64,000 bases of DNA. It comes from [Phialemoniopsis] sp. UDSM-2020. Lineage: Eukaryota; Ascomycota; Sordariomycetes; Thyridiales; Thyridiaceae. The stretch covers positions 744,001 to 808,000 of the forward strand of contig JAEILZ010000006.1 in assembly GCA_018873225.1 (NCBI GenBank), written 5' to 3'. The notes beneath the pieces were generated by a model. The model did no database searches. It was not told the origin of the DNA and saw only the letters and a program-made list of their open reading frames with translations. The translations under genes were made by a program, and so were the position numbers. Of the stretch, positions 48,480 to 59,262 are shown one piece after another; positions within the stretch are counted from its first letter, which is position 1, and every line of letters begins with the position of its first letter.

Positions 48480-49814
48480 TCACACGTACCCATCTAGCTT
48501 GCGCACCAGGTCATCTCCCTCCCACAAGGAGCTGTTCCAAGACTGGTCCATGCCCAGGTCTAGACCATCGCCAAAGTTGCCTCCCGCCCACTGATACTTG
48601 GCCCGGTCCGTGGCCTTCATCTGCCCGACCTTCTGGACGCCGGTGCTGCCGGGGAACCCAGCCGGCTGGTTCCAGACGCTGCGGTATGGGGTCCACCTCT
48701 GCGGTCGTGCAGCGTAATACTGCGCGGGCCCAACGTCATCGTATAGTCGGTGCTTGAGTTCTCTCGCCTGCTCCGCACGGTCACAGTTGGGGCAGGTCGG
48801 GAGGCCGTCGTTGCCCGCGAAGCTCCACGTCCCGCAGGTGCACTGCACGTTTCCCAGCGAGAGAAGTCCGGTTCCGGGGTTTGGAAGTACGGGGATCTTG
48901 AACAGCGAGTGTTGAGCCGTGCTGGATGTCACCACCTCGGCGTTGTCCTCGCGTTGTTGCTGGTGGGCCTGGGAGCTCACGACGGCGGGCTTCGGCTGTG
49001 CGGCGCGGAACTCCTTCCGAACCTTTTCGAGTTCATCTTGCTGCTTCTCCAGGGTCTCCTTGATAACGCCCTTCAGCTTTTCGAGTGCCCCGCGCACCTC
49101 CGTGGCAGAGCTGGATTTGGGAAGGTCCCTGCAGATTTGTTCGACCTGGAGCTCGAGAGGGCGGGCGTCCCTGAAGGAAAAGATCCAGCTCTTGATGAAT
49201 TCCATCATCTCCTGGTAGATCAGATCCTCAAACTCTTCCTCCTTCTCCTTCTCCACCACCACGGCTTCTTCTTGTTGTTGTTGGACAGCCTCCGGCTCAC
49301 AGTCCAAGGTACAGGGAGAAGGAATGTCGCTGGATATAGCTGAAGAGTCGGCGGCAGGAGATGTCGTGGGCACAGTCCAGTCTCCAAACTCAGGAAGACT
49401 GAAAGTAGGCCCAGTATCGCGGCCGTCGGGCGCTGCGCAGGCTCCATTAAGAGCGGACCGGGGGTCGCAATCGCCCAGCACATCTTGTTCAGCGAAAGGG
49501 GTCGACTCCTTGGAGTTGTCGTTTTGCCAGTTTGCGAATAGAGTGTGAAGCTCCGGCTTGCACTCGAGCAAGACACGGCGGACGATCTCATCCATGTCAA
49601 CAACCGCCGATGGAGGAGGTGGGGCAGGGGCAGGGGCAGGGGCAGGGGCTTGAGCTCGCGAATAGTGCATCAAGCGCTGCTCTTCAAAGGATAGGTCCGA
49701 CTTCGATTGTTCCTCGTGAGGCTCGTTAGAGGAGGAGACGAGATGCCAGCCCGAGTCCATTCCCGACAGGTTGCCTTCATCCGAAGCCGCGCCGGCGCCT
49801 GTTCGATACGACAT
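48480..49814 (-). CDS. Coiled-coil protein with C-terminal zinc-ribbon-like motif
   Basis: A single exon from the ATG at 49814 encodes 444 residues; the frame is open further upstream but without a better start. Residues 1-150 are polar, with an Ala-Pro repeat (APAPAPAPAPP). The middle has a Gln/Glu-rich segment and a predicted coiled coil (LEKLKGVIKETLEKQQDELEKVRKEF). A paired-Cys motif, CTCGTW then CPNCDRA 19 residues on, looks like a zinc ribbon, and the chain ends with a Trp/Gly-rich region. The stop codon overlaps a GTACGTGTG donor-like sequence, so an extra 3' exon is possible. Function unknown. A TATATAAAA element lies about 215 bp upstream. Confidence 0.7.
   Translation of the reverse strand: MSYRTGAGAASDEGNLSGMDSGWHLVSSSNEPHEEQSKSDLSFEEQRLMHYSRAQAPAPAPAPAPPPPSAVVDMDEIVRRVLLECKPELHTLFANWQNDNSKESTPFAEQDVLGDCDPRSALNGACAAPDGRDTGPTFSLPEFGDWTVPTTSPAADSSAISSDIPSPCTLDCEPEAVQQQQEEAVVVEKEKEEEFEDLIYQEMMEFIKSWIFSFRDARPLELQVEQICRDLPKSSSATEVRGALEKLKGVIKETLEKQQDELEKVRKEFRAAQPKPAVVSSQAHQQQREDNAEVVTSSTAQHSLFKIPVLPNPGTGLLSLGNVQCTCGTWSFAGNDGLPTCPNCDRAEQARELKHRLYDDVGPAQYYAARPQRWTPYRSVWNQPAGFPGSTGVQKVGQMKATDRAKYQWAGGNFGDGLDLGMDQSWNSSLWEGDDLVRKLDGYV
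49621..49649 (-). repeat. (GGGGCA)n coding microsatellite
   Basis: Four to five perfect hexamer copies on the plus strand, read from the minus strand as alternating Ala-Pro in the coiled-coil protein. Copy number probably varies between strains. Confidence 0.85.
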
Positions 49815-50030
49815 ACTTATGACTGTCTGTTGACGATGGCTTCGGGCGTGTTGGTTTTGATGTTGGATCAAGGTGGTGATGATATGTTGGATCAAATTGG
49901 TGGTGCAGTAGCAAGGACTGAAAGGTAAACATGGGCACGTGCCGCGACGACTACAGTGCTGACAGATGTTTGCACTTGAGATGAGGATGGTTGTACATTT
50001 GATTCTACTCAAAGGGGGAACAGGATGCCT

Positions 50031-50038
50031 TTTATATA
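50031..50038 (-). promoter_or_regulatory. TATA-like element of the coiled-coil gene
   Basis: TATATAAAA on the minus strand, about 217 bp before the ATG at 49814, leaving room for a 5' untranslated region. Confidence 0.4.
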
Positions 50039-50388
50039 CTTTTCAGCTTCGTGCCCTATGACGACGCGCCAGAAAACTGTTCTAAACAACGCTGTAGAGA
50101 CATGGCTTTCATTGAATTGGTTATCATGATAACCTTTTAATTGGTCCGGCTGGGAATGTGCTCTGGTTCGTTATGGCTTGCTCTGATTTTCCAACGTAAG
50201 AAGGCAACAAGATAGCCATGAACGTTTATGTTTGCATTTATAGAGGATGAGTTGGCTCAGTGATAAATCATGAGGATTATTGATTGGTCCAGCATAGGGG
50301 TGCGGTGCTTCGCGTTGATTATTCACGAGGTTCCTTGGAGGATGTGCGAGAGTGGTAGTCACAGAAAGAAACGAAACAAAGTTTATTA

Positions 50389-50416
50389 TGTACCAGGTAA
50401 AGTGTACCAGGTAAAG
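50389..50416. repeat. Perfect 2 x 14-bp tandem duplication
   Basis: tgtaccaggtaaag occurs twice back to back. It lies in a noncoding spacer. Confidence 0.85.
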
Positions 50417-50556
50417 GCAATACTCGGGCTTCGAACCAGCCGAAAGGAACACGAGTATGACAATATGACTTTTCCCCCTCAAGCGTGCCTCGCTTCCACA
50501 GCAAATTGTAATAAAAAGCCATACACTGGACAAGACCTCATAGCTTTAGTTTCTCT

Positions 50557-51639
50557 TCAACCCTTGACAACATCAGCCAAAGGTCCCTTGACCTTGTTCG
50601 CAAAAGCAGCGGCTCGTGTAATGCCCACAGCCATGCGATTCTCCTCGGGCTTGACAAGCCAGAATTCCAGCACGCAGTTGTTATGCCAGAACTCGTACAT
50701 GATCCTACCAAGCTGGCTGTAGATGATCTGGTACGTGCAGGACAACTCTTTCTTGTGCATGAACCCTGTGCGTATCCAGTCTGCGACGCGGTTGGTCGCG
50801 ATCTCGATCAGGAACTCCGAGTCGGTCTTGATGATGAGGCGCAGCGGCCGGCACCAGGGGCACTGCTCGGGCCTGCAGGTGCACTGGCAGCAGGCCTTCT
50901 TGGTCTTTTGCTTGGCATCCTTGGTGTCCAGATTGCCGGGGATACTGTTTAGCGGCAGGCGCGACGTGATGCGCAGCGCGTCGATGGGCATGCTGAGGGC
51001 GTCGACGGGAGACTTCTTGTAGTGGGGCGAGTAGAAGGGGTGAAAGCCGGGGCCGTTGATGCGCATCTCCTTAAAGAAGTGCAGCGCCTTGACGAGCCCG
51101 TCGAGCGTACCCAGCGCGGCGTTTTGAGCCGGTCCCTCTTCGAGCTCAAAGACGCTGTTGTAGGGGTTCTCGCAGCCAAAGTAGATCGCGTATCGCAGCT
51201 TGTTGTCTGCGGCGCATCTCTCGCCGTGCAAGGCGATGACGATTGAATCCGAGTGCACCATAGCACAGTGGTCGATGGCGCAAGTGGATGGATCTGGACA
51301 CGCCTCGAAGACCCACGGCTCGTCCAAGGTGTATTCTGGCGGAGTGGCGATTGGGGAAATCTCTGCGAGCTTGGCCGTGGACTCCTTGGACTTCCCCTGT
51401 GGGGGAACAGCGTATCGGACGACTTTTGGAGTCTCGTACTTCTCATAGCTCGAGCTGCAGTTGGCCAGTCCGCAGAAGCAAGGGACTGGGGTGGAAGGGT
51501 CGGAGGTGGAGTCTGTGCCAGGAGTGGCTTTCTCAGGGTCCTTCCCGGTCTTGGCGGCATCTTTCGCTGCTTCGATGGCCTGAGCCGCGGCTGTCGCCAT
51601 GGCCTCGGCAACTGATATTTTCTTAGACGCTGGAGGCAT
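50557..51639 (-). CDS. RNase H-fold protein, probably catalytically degenerate
   Basis: A single exon from the ATG at 51639 encodes 360 residues; the frame upstream opens only with TTG. From about residue 125 it follows the RNase H layout seen in many fungal proteins: strand and turn SIVIALHGERCAAD, then YAIYFGCENPYN, then AQNAALGTLDGLVKALHFF, and later RLIIKTDSEFLIEIATNRVADWIRTGF. The first catalytic Asp (usually VDGAC) is replaced by His in ALHGER and the Glu of the helix is absent, while the Asp in KTDSEF remains. Inserted Cys-rich segments (CFCGLANC and CCQCTCRPEQCPWC) may bind metal. It is probably not an active nuclease; a nucleic-acid-binding role is possible. Confidence 0.75.
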   Translation of the reverse strand: MPPASKKISVAEAMATAAAQAIEAAKDAAKTGKDPEKATPGTDSTSDPSTPVPCFCGLANCSSSYEKYETPKVVRYAVPPQGKSKESTAKLAEISPIATPPEYTLDEPWVFEACPDPSTCAIDHCAMVHSDSIVIALHGERCAADNKLRYAIYFGCENPYNSVFELEEGPAQNAALGTLDGLVKALHFFKEMRINGPGFHPFYSPHYKKSPVDALSMPIDALRITSRLPLNSIPGNLDTKDAKQKTKKACCQCTCRPEQCPWCRPLRLIIKTDSEFLIEIATNRVADWIRTGFMHKKELSCTYQIIYSQLGRIMYEFWHNNCVLEFWLVKPEENRMAVGITRAAAFANKVKGPLADVVKG

Positions 51640-51974
51640 GATTGCTACAGTATGGAAGTGATGTTGATGGGGTTCGCTCGCTGATGATGAGGTTGCATGA
51701 AGATGCTTGATGGTAGGAAATGACAAGGAGATGTCAAGGGAGCGTGAACGAGGTTGAAGAAAAAGGAAAAGGGTTGGTCAAATCACATAAAAGTGAGAAG
51801 AAGGTCAAGCAAACGTCGGCGGAAAGAGCAAACGTCTTTGCTTTGACAAAAAGGGAGGCCTGGGCACAACTGCCTTTGAGTATTGCCCAGTCTTTACCCT
51901 ACTTTAGTAAATGCAACCCAGAAAAAAGCAATCAGCATGCTGGGGATGCTCGTTTCCATCCATCCAAACCCATT
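51640..51974. other. Intergenic, 335 bp
   Basis: Promoter of the RNase H-like gene and 3' flank of the GNAT gene, both minus strand. Nothing else seen. Confidence 0.5.
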
Positions 51975-52568
51975 TCAGACCTCCCTCCCAGACCTTTTCT
52001 CCATCTCGCGCCACTCGGCCTCGATCATGCCAAATGCGACACAGTCATGCCACCCGCCGTCATGAAAGACGGCCTCCCTCCTGCGACCCTCTGGCCGGAA
52101 CCCCAAGCGCTCGTACAACCGCACGGCGCCCTCATTATACGAAAAGGCATCAATCCCTACACGATGCAGGCCTGCCGTCTGGAACGCCCAGCGCAGGATC
52201 CAGCGGATGGCCTCGCTGCCGTACCCCTGCCGCTGGTACTGTCGCAGGATGTTGAGCCCGACCGTCGAGTCGCGCGTGTGCGTGTGCTGCCGCGAGATGT
52301 GGATGATGCCGATCGGCGTCGGCGCCTTGCCGGCGTCCTCGTCGGCCTGCGAAGGTTTGATGCAGACGACGGCGCTCATGAGCGACTTGTCGAGCACCCA
52401 GACCTTGTAGCCCGTCAGCACCGACTTGCGGCTCGGCGGCTTGTGCAGGCTCATGTTGGAGTTGACCTGGTTCTCCGGGTCCGTCTCGAGCTGCACCATG
52501 AGGTCGTCATCATCTGGATCCTCGACGCCGCGGAAGATGAGGCGCTCCGACTTGAAGATGTTGGCCAT
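51975..52568 (-). CDS. GNAT-family N-acetyltransferase (RimJ/RimL-like)
   Basis: A single exon encodes 197 residues, a normal length for the family. It begins with the typical SERLIFRGVEDPDDD strand-turn. The acetyl-CoA loop is RQYQRQGYGSEAIRWILRWAF at about residues 110-130, fitting the Q/R-x-x-G-x-G/A motif. The next conserved block is RVGIDAFSYNEGAVRLYERLGFRPEGRRREAVF, matching the Acetyltransf_3 group that includes ribosomal-protein and antibiotic acetylases. It should transfer an acetyl group from acetyl-CoA to an amine, substrate unknown. No signal or membrane segment is present. Confidence 0.9.
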   Translation of the reverse strand: MANIFKSERLIFRGVEDPDDDDLMVQLETDPENQVNSNMSLHKPPSRKSVLTGYKVWVLDKSLMSAVVCIKPSQADEDAGKAPTPIGIIHISRQHTHTRDSTVGLNILRQYQRQGYGSEAIRWILRWAFQTAGLHRVGIDAFSYNEGAVRLYERLGFRPEGRRREAVFHDGGWHDCVAFGMIEAEWREMEKRSGREV

Positions 52569-52948
52569 GGCTGCCTCACACGCGTTACAACGAAACCTAT
52601 GGGTTGTTCAAGGGGCTGACCAGTATGCGTTACACAGAGGGCTAGCAGGCAGATGTACGGCTATATCAAACAAACAAGGTACGAAGCAGACCACGGGTTA
52701 CGCACTGCAGAACGGACGATGTCAGATTCCCGATGAAGAGTCTCAAACGACCTTCCGCATTTGGGGATTCGGATGATCAAGGTGAGCGGCCCCGCATCCT
52801 CTGCGCCCCACATGATCATTGCATCTGGAGGGGCATCCCAGTCTTGCACAGTATAAGCTGAACAGGTCTTTCTTGATTGCGCATATGTATGTGCATATTA
52901 TTCAACAGAGATATATGTATCCAAGAGACCATCAACAGAGACAATCGC
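52569..52948. other. Intergenic, 380 bp
   Basis: Promoter of the GNAT gene and 3' flank of the MFS gene, both minus strand. Nothing recognisable. Confidence 0.5.
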
Positions 52949-54888
52949 CTATACCCTCCCAGCGCCCTGGCCCGAGATCAGTTGCGCGGGCTCCTCCCGT
53001 CCTTGGTCAGCCATCCTCTGCACTGCATCTGCTCTTCCAAATAGCGCGTCCATGTCCTCCAACGGCCGTCCCTTGGTTTCTGGGTAAAGAAGGAAGATGA
53101 TCTGATACATTCGAATTCGTCAGCTTTCAAACGTCCTCTGAAGCAGCCAAATAACGAGAGTTGCGACTCACCGGCACACAGACCAGGTTAACGGCCATGA
53201 AGAAGAAGTAGATGCGCGACCCAATGTTCTCAATCCCGACAGGCCAGACCTGCGCCACGACGATGGAGCCGATGGCGCCTCCCGAGGCGGCAAAGTTGAG
53301 ACCACGGGCACGGAGGGCGGTGGGAAAGATCTGGGAGAGCCCAAGTCAGCTTTGCTTGCAAGTTGAGACCCCGTACGCTTTTAGGAGGACGACGAACCTC
53401 TGAACCGTAGACCCAGGCAGCAGGCCCAAAGCCCATGCTGTAACCCAGAGCGTAGACAAAGATGAAGACAATGCAGGCGTAGTCGGATGCTCTGTTCTTG
53501 TTGTCTGGGTACACAATTGGCAGGACACCGTTGATCTAGACAAACATCAGTCTTTGCCTCTAGCACTTTTACGGATTGGATCTCATACCAGCATCGCGAA
53601 CGCCATCACCGCAGCTCCAGCACCGAGCGTCACCCTCCTCCCAACCTTGTCGATGATGAGCATCTCCAAGATCGTACACCCGATCTTGAGCGTCGACTCG
53701 ATGCCGCCCGCCAGCAGCGACAGGCGCCGGCCGAGCCCGAGCGCCTTGAACAGCGTGGGCAGGTAGTACTTCATGGCGGTGGCGCCGCACATCTGGGCCA
53801 TGAACTGCAGCAGGGCGGCGCGCCAGAGGCGGCTGAAGAGCGAGGGCTCGCGGAACAGCGACAGCCAGGTCAGGCCCGAGGCGCGGTAGGCGGCGACCGA
53901 GGCCTTGATCTCGGCGAACTCGTGCTCGACCTCGTCGTCGGTGTAGGCGCCCTCGCGGAAGTAGCGCAGGGTCGCGAGGGCGCGGTCGAGGTGGGCGTGC
54001 TCGACGAGCCACCTTGGTCTACAATTATAGTGGACTAAGCACAGTTCTGGCGAGCTCGAATTGGGGCGGTAGAAGATGACTTACGTCTCGGGGGCAAAGG
54101 GCAGACCGATGGCGAAGATGGCGGCGGGGATGAACTGCACCGAGATGGAGAAGCGCCAGCCGACGTAGGTGCCCCATGCATCGTCCCAGAACGTCACCGC
54201 ATATCCAACCCTGTGAGATGATTTAGTTCAATATTTGTTCGAAAAGAAAATCAAAAGCTTGTTGGAGACGTACCAGAAGCCGCAGGCGAGCCCGGCAACG
54301 AAGCCAATGTGGTTCATGACCACGAACCTGCCGCGCTGCTTGGCAGGAGAGATCTCGCTATCAACGGTGATCAGTCAGTCTTGGCGCATAAGTACCATCA
54401 GGGATGGACGAAGTTACCTTTGATAAAGCGGCACGCTGGTGCTTACAATGGCCGTGCCGATGCCGGCAATGACACGGCCCGCCACGACCATGGCAAAGGC
54501 GCCCCCTCCGGTCGCGCCAGCCTGCAGCGCGGCGCCGAAGCAGGCCGTTAGAGTGCCAGACAGGGCGGCATAGCGGCGGCCGAGGTAGTCTCCCGCGGCG
54601 TGCGAGATGAAGACGTAGGACGTCCAAGTGCCAAGGTAGTAAATGGCGGTGATGACGCCCTTGCGACTGGCATCAGGATTGTCTAGTTGGGCGACGAAGC
54701 CAGGATGGACAAGCACCGAGGAGAGGATGCCAATGTTGTACCTAAATTTGGTTGGTTAGCGAATGAGTGCAGTGCCAAGGTGCCACTAAAAGCTTAATTT
54801 ACCCCCATGCAAATGAGCCCAAGGCGAAGAAGAGGCATATAAAGTGCAGCCTTAGCATGGCCTTGGACGGGCCAGTTCTTTGCTTCAT
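52949..54888 (-). CDS. MFS sugar-type transporter
   Basis: Eight exons on the minus strand: 54888-54803, 54741-54418, 54357-54274, 54210-54085, 54018-53589, 53535-53398, 53330-53172, 53101-52949. All phases close, giving 499 residues. Signatures of the sugar porter family: GDYLGRRYAALSG, RVIAGIGTAIVSTSVPLYQSEISPAKQRGR across an intron, PFAPETPRWLVEHA across another, IIDKVGRRVTLG, and LYPETKGRPLEDMDALF at the end. It is a 12-TM plasma-membrane permease. The frame continues upstream of the ATG at 54888 (KQWYQFFGPNSI) to a TTAG at about 54931, so a short 5' exon may exist, for example from an ATG at 55017 with a weak donor at 54990. Substrate unknown. Confidence 0.88.
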
Positions 54889-56011
54889 GATGGAATTCGG
54901 TCCAAAGAATTGGTACCACTGCTTCTAAGAGACGTTTGAACCAGACAAGAGTGAAAAGACGGAAAGTATGATCTGTCAAACTGGGTGGACGGCATCTAGA
55001 TATGTTTTTTCCTCCATAGTGCGCCACTAGTCAGAACCAGACATTTTCACCGTCTGGGCCACTTGCAGGCAAGACACGACCACACCATCTGCGACCAAAT
55101 GCAGTAGAGCGTGTGTGTGTGCGGCGTGCGCAACAACATGACTGATTTTTTTGACAGCTCCGATGCTACTCTGGGTGCCGAAGTGTGGTCCGCTGCCACC
55201 ACCCACCACTACGAGTCTGTCCTGGGGAGCGTGTAATGCGGTAGCGATCAATTCCTGCATGCATTGAACAGCAGAGAAAAAGCTCTCAGAGGCGCCCCCC
55301 CATGCTTCTAGGCTTTCCAGATCACAAGCTAGTGATGACGCATCCCACGTCCAGCAACGGCATGGTACGCGTCTGTGAAATCATTGTTGGGGCAGCTGGG
55401 CAATAGTGCCGTCCCAGACTGACGGTTCTGTCTCCTAGCGCGCTCCACGCGGGTAATCCAATTTTAGATGCACCTATGGACCCACGCCATCCATCTAAGG
55501 CGGACCGGAATAGGGGTCCTTCGTCGACAGGACCACCACGAGCCATCTCAGCTACCCTCAGACTGAAGGCACTGCTGTGATGTGCAATACTATTGGAGGA
55601 CTGCAAAAGCTAGGACATCCATCTTGCTAACGCTTTGACGTAACATGATCGCGTGTGCCGAGGCTCTGAGCTTGACTTAGAGAAGAGTTGCGACACACAC
55701 TTCTCATGGGTTGGCATTTGACTTTGTAGAAACCAAGTGTCGACGACACTGCCCCGCATACCGGCAGTGACAATGTCTGGCACAACCAAAATTGATGATA
55801 GCCAAATGCCTCATGGGTTCCTTGGTTCGAATAAAGTTTCACTGCTGGGCTTCGTTCATAAAAAGCCCAGCAATGCCCGCTGAACCTGCAAGATTTCTCC
55901 AGTTTCATCATTACACAATCATCGAAAAAATCCAAGCCTTGCAAGTCGAGCATCGAGCAACAAAATTTGCATCTATTCACAAGACGGTTTGACAGGAAGA
56001 ATTAAAAACCA
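54889..56011. other. Intergenic, 1.1 kb, divergent
   Basis: Divergent region between the MFS gene and the first BTB-like gene. The part at 54889-55017 may hold a short 5' exon of the MFS gene. Other small frames are unsupported. Confidence 0.4.
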
Positions 56012-57228
56012 ATGGTAGACTGGAATTCTGCGAGCCCTTCCGGCTGGAACGATTGGGACACGTGTCTCAACGACAGCGATGTCGAGTCCAATGATGGAAT
56101 ATGTTCCTGGAAGAAGCCCGAAAATAATATCCCATACAACTACGACCAGGACTTCGACCCGAACAGCGACCTCAGCCTGCGCGTCGATAGCGGCTGCGGT
56201 GGCATCGCCGTCTTCAACGTCTGCTCGCGCAGCCTCTGTCGAGCATCACCCGTTTTCCGCGAGATGCTCAAGGGCGACCATGCTGCGGAACGAAGCCGCA
56301 ATGATCTAGGCGAGTGGGAGGTCAGGCTAGCGAATGACAACGACATATCCGGCGCGTTCTCACTCCTCATGCATATCGTGCACGGCGCATTCGACAAGGT
56401 CCCCACGGATCGACCGATGCAAGATGCGCAGATCTATGCTCTCATCGTCCTGGCTAGAAAGTACCAAATGACTGCCGCTCTGCGGCCCTGGGCGCAGCAG
56501 TGGTGCGATACCCTGAGGAACGAATGCGACTCGGATCAGGCGTGCGACCCGCGACTACTTTTGGTGGCTTGGGAATTGGGCGACACGGCTCTGTTCCGAT
56601 GGGCGGCGACTGACATCGTCTTGAAGGGCACTACAGACCGTGATGATGGTAGCCTGACGGAGTGCCATTGGGAGAGTCTTTGCGAGATCTCACGTCACTT
56701 GTATTCGACTGAAATCTTTGGTGAGATACGCCCTCGCGTGGTTGATTTCCCTTGCAGATACTAACCCTTAGAAATACAGCTCAACTGAGCGCTCTCAGAT
56801 TGGACCTTATAGGAAAGATCATCGACGCCTTCAACGACTTGTATAACCCGCTACACTATCAACACGCCTCCCTACCTCCGTTGCATGTAGACGAGCCGTA
56901 TTGCCAAGCGTGGACATCGCCGCTTGACTTTCGTATTTGCGAGCTGGCCATGTATGGATCTCTGGTGCAAGCACTTCTGAACTTGGACCTGGACCCCTTC
57001 CCGGTGGATGCGGCAGACGTCCGCGAGAGCCTCTACGACTTTTCGGAAAAGATCCTGCATCTTGAAATAGAGACGATACCGGACCATGAGTGTTGCAACC
57101 GCTTGGAGAGCTTCCGGGGCAAAGTCCGCAAGATACTCGCCTTTACAGTTGACATTGCAAAGTACGAGCCTCACCTAAAGACCCAACGGGCGCTGTCGGG
57201 TCTTCGCGAGATTGAAGATGTTTGGTGA
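56012..57228 (+). CDS. BTB/POZ-like protein, paralog 1
   Basis: Two exons, 56012-56720 and 56780-57228, give 385 residues. The intron has a GTGAGA donor, a TACTAAC branch and a TACAG acceptor, and interrupts codon 237 in phase 1. Residues 52-170 follow a BTB/POZ pattern of filamentous fungi: DLSLRVDSGCGGIAVFNVCSRSLCRASPVFREMLKG, then FSLLMHIVHGAFDKVP, then ALIVLARKYQMTAALRPWAQQW. The C-terminal part has several Cys and no known domain. It is paired with a closely related gene 480 bp downstream and a diverged inverted copy at 59.3 kb. BTB domains mediate dimerisation or CUL3 binding; here only protein interaction can be inferred. Confidence 0.85.
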
Positions 57229-57707
57229 ACTTGGTAACCCTTCCGGGTTTGAAAAGGGCGGAGGATGAGGATTGAAGTAAAGGTTGGAAATGGGTCGTTG
57301 AGAATGGATCAGATTGACACAAGTACGTACCAGTGTTTGACCTGTGAGAGCACGCGAGACAAGTTGGGTTTGATTGGATAGCAAGTACATGATGAAAAAT
57401 TGGACGTCTTCTCTACTAGATACACAAGTTTTATTCCACAGTCTAAGCGCGGACAGATCATATCAAGTGGACTACATTGCAATTCAGTTGTCTTTCACAA
57501 TTCTCATGCTCTTCGAGTGAATACAAGCTGGTTTCTCCCCTGAACTTTGCTCACCCCTGGCAACAGGCCCCACTTCCAAGCCAGGTCACCCCACCACTAT
57601 CCACGTTATCGCTTCCGACTTGAACCCAAACCCGCAACAGGGGAAAGACACTTCTCCATTCCATCACCCACGCACATTAGTCAACAAGTGATACAGAATA
57701 CGACAGT
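57229..57707. other. Intergenic between tandem BTB-like genes
   Basis: This 479-bp stretch contains the promoter of paralog 2. No coding or repeat signal. Confidence 0.5.
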
Positions 57708-58972
57708 ATGTCAGCCAATGAAAACGTCCAAGGCGGAGAGGCTCCAGGGGCCGCAGTCTCGCCTCTCAACGGGTCCGTGAGTAGCTGTACTGGAAATCCG
57801 GAATTAGAGGATCATCACGCACCCAAAAGACAGCGTACAGACGATGGCGAGAAAGAGGAGCTGGAGCCGGTACCCACCGACATTGACCCGGACGGAGACC
57901 TTATCATGGTTGTTGGCCCAGAGAAGACAGTCGCCTCCTTTCGTCTATGTTCTCGAAGTCTCTGCCGTGCGTCGTCGGTATTCAGCAGTATGCTGATGGG
58001 GCCTTTCAAGGAATCGGGCGGGAATAGCCGGTCGGGGTCGTGGATTGTGGAGCTACCAGAAGACGACCCGGCAGCATTTGGTCTACTTTTGATGATCGCC
58101 CACGGCCGTTATGAGAAGGTGCCGGAGAAGCTGAAAGTGTCAGATCTTTACAAGGTCACTGTACTGACCGACAAGTACGACATGACGAGTACTCTTCGGC
58201 CTTGGGCAGCGACGTGGTGCAAAGCTCTTAGGCAAGATGTGAAGGATGAGAGGCTTATCTGGATTGCCTGGGAGCTGGGAGACGGGGATTTATTTGCCGG
58301 TGCCGCGACTCATCTTCTCAGTAACTGCTGGTTTGACGACGACAACAACATGAAGGTCGATAAGAGACCAGTTCGAGCATGCAAATACCTGACCTCAATT
58401 GGTATACTCGGTCAGTGCTTCCATCCCCTCGATTTAGTACCGAAGCTCTCAAATCAGCGAAAGACCTAACTTCTTCCGAAGCGCATGTACGCAGTTTGTA
58501 TTCTCAGCAGGTGCAGGGCTGCTTCCAGAGCCTATCAGAGCTATACCTGAAGCTTGTGAGCGTTAATGCCCGTGAACTCTGCCGAGAACCACACTATGCC
58601 TACGGCGATACTTACAGAGATAAAGGCTATTGTGCCTTAATGCTATTGGGATCCTTCGTCCGGGAGTTCACAAGTGCCGCTCTTTTCCCGTTGCCCACGA
58701 ACGGAGATGGTTTGAAAATGAGCTTGGATGATCTGAGGCAGAAACTCCGACGCCGCGGAGTGAGGGGTCCGTCCCATCATGAGCATTGTCACCTTACCGA
58801 GAATATCGAGAGGATTGTCAAAGAAAAGCTATCATGTGACTGTTCTTGGTCGAAGCACTACGGCGAACACCTTGAACGCCAGGCTATGAAATCCGGGCTG
58901 TCGCAGGGCAGCTACTTCAAAAGCGCAGATTTGAGTCACATCGCATCAAGCTACGATGACTTTTACGACTAA
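57708..58972 (+). CDS. BTB/POZ-like protein, paralog 2
   Basis: Two exons, 57708-58410 and 58482-58972, give 397 residues; the intron (GTCAGT..CCGAAG) interrupts codon 235 in phase 1, the same place as in paralog 1. The N-terminal 60 residues are acidic and include a basic KRQRTDD stretch that may be a nuclear signal. The BTB-like region matches paralog 1 closely: DLIMVVGPEKTVASFRLCSRSLCRASSVFSSMLMG, LLLMIAHGRYEKVPE, VTVLTDKYDMTSTLRPWAATW, WIAWELGD. The C-terminal half has HHEHCHL and CDC motifs but no recognised fold. Shared intron and order show tandem duplication. Confidence 0.85.
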
Positions 58973-59262
58973 ACAACTCGCTGTGTCATTCTATTCCTGT
59001 TGCTATGATGGAAGTAATGCCATGAATACTATCATCATGCAACGAAGCAAAGGAGTAAGACCAAGCTTGTTGTACTGAATACCACTGCTTTGAAATAAAG
59101 CTGCATGCTTGCAAAAACCTACTCACGAATTTTCGATAAACTCAATGTCCCATTCCCATTATTGTGACCCATCATAACAACCCCGGTATAAAGATAGAAC
59201 CGTCATCCTCCCCCTCCTGGAAGCCGAGCTTTTAACCTACAAAACCCTCCCAGCAACTTACC

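Larger units (their letters stand above)
49815..50556. other. Intergenic, 742 bp
   Basis: Lies upstream of the coiled-coil gene and downstream of the RNase H-like gene, both minus strand. It contains a TATATAAAA-type element at about 50031-50038 and a perfect 14-bp tandem duplication at 50389-50416. Confidence 0.5.
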
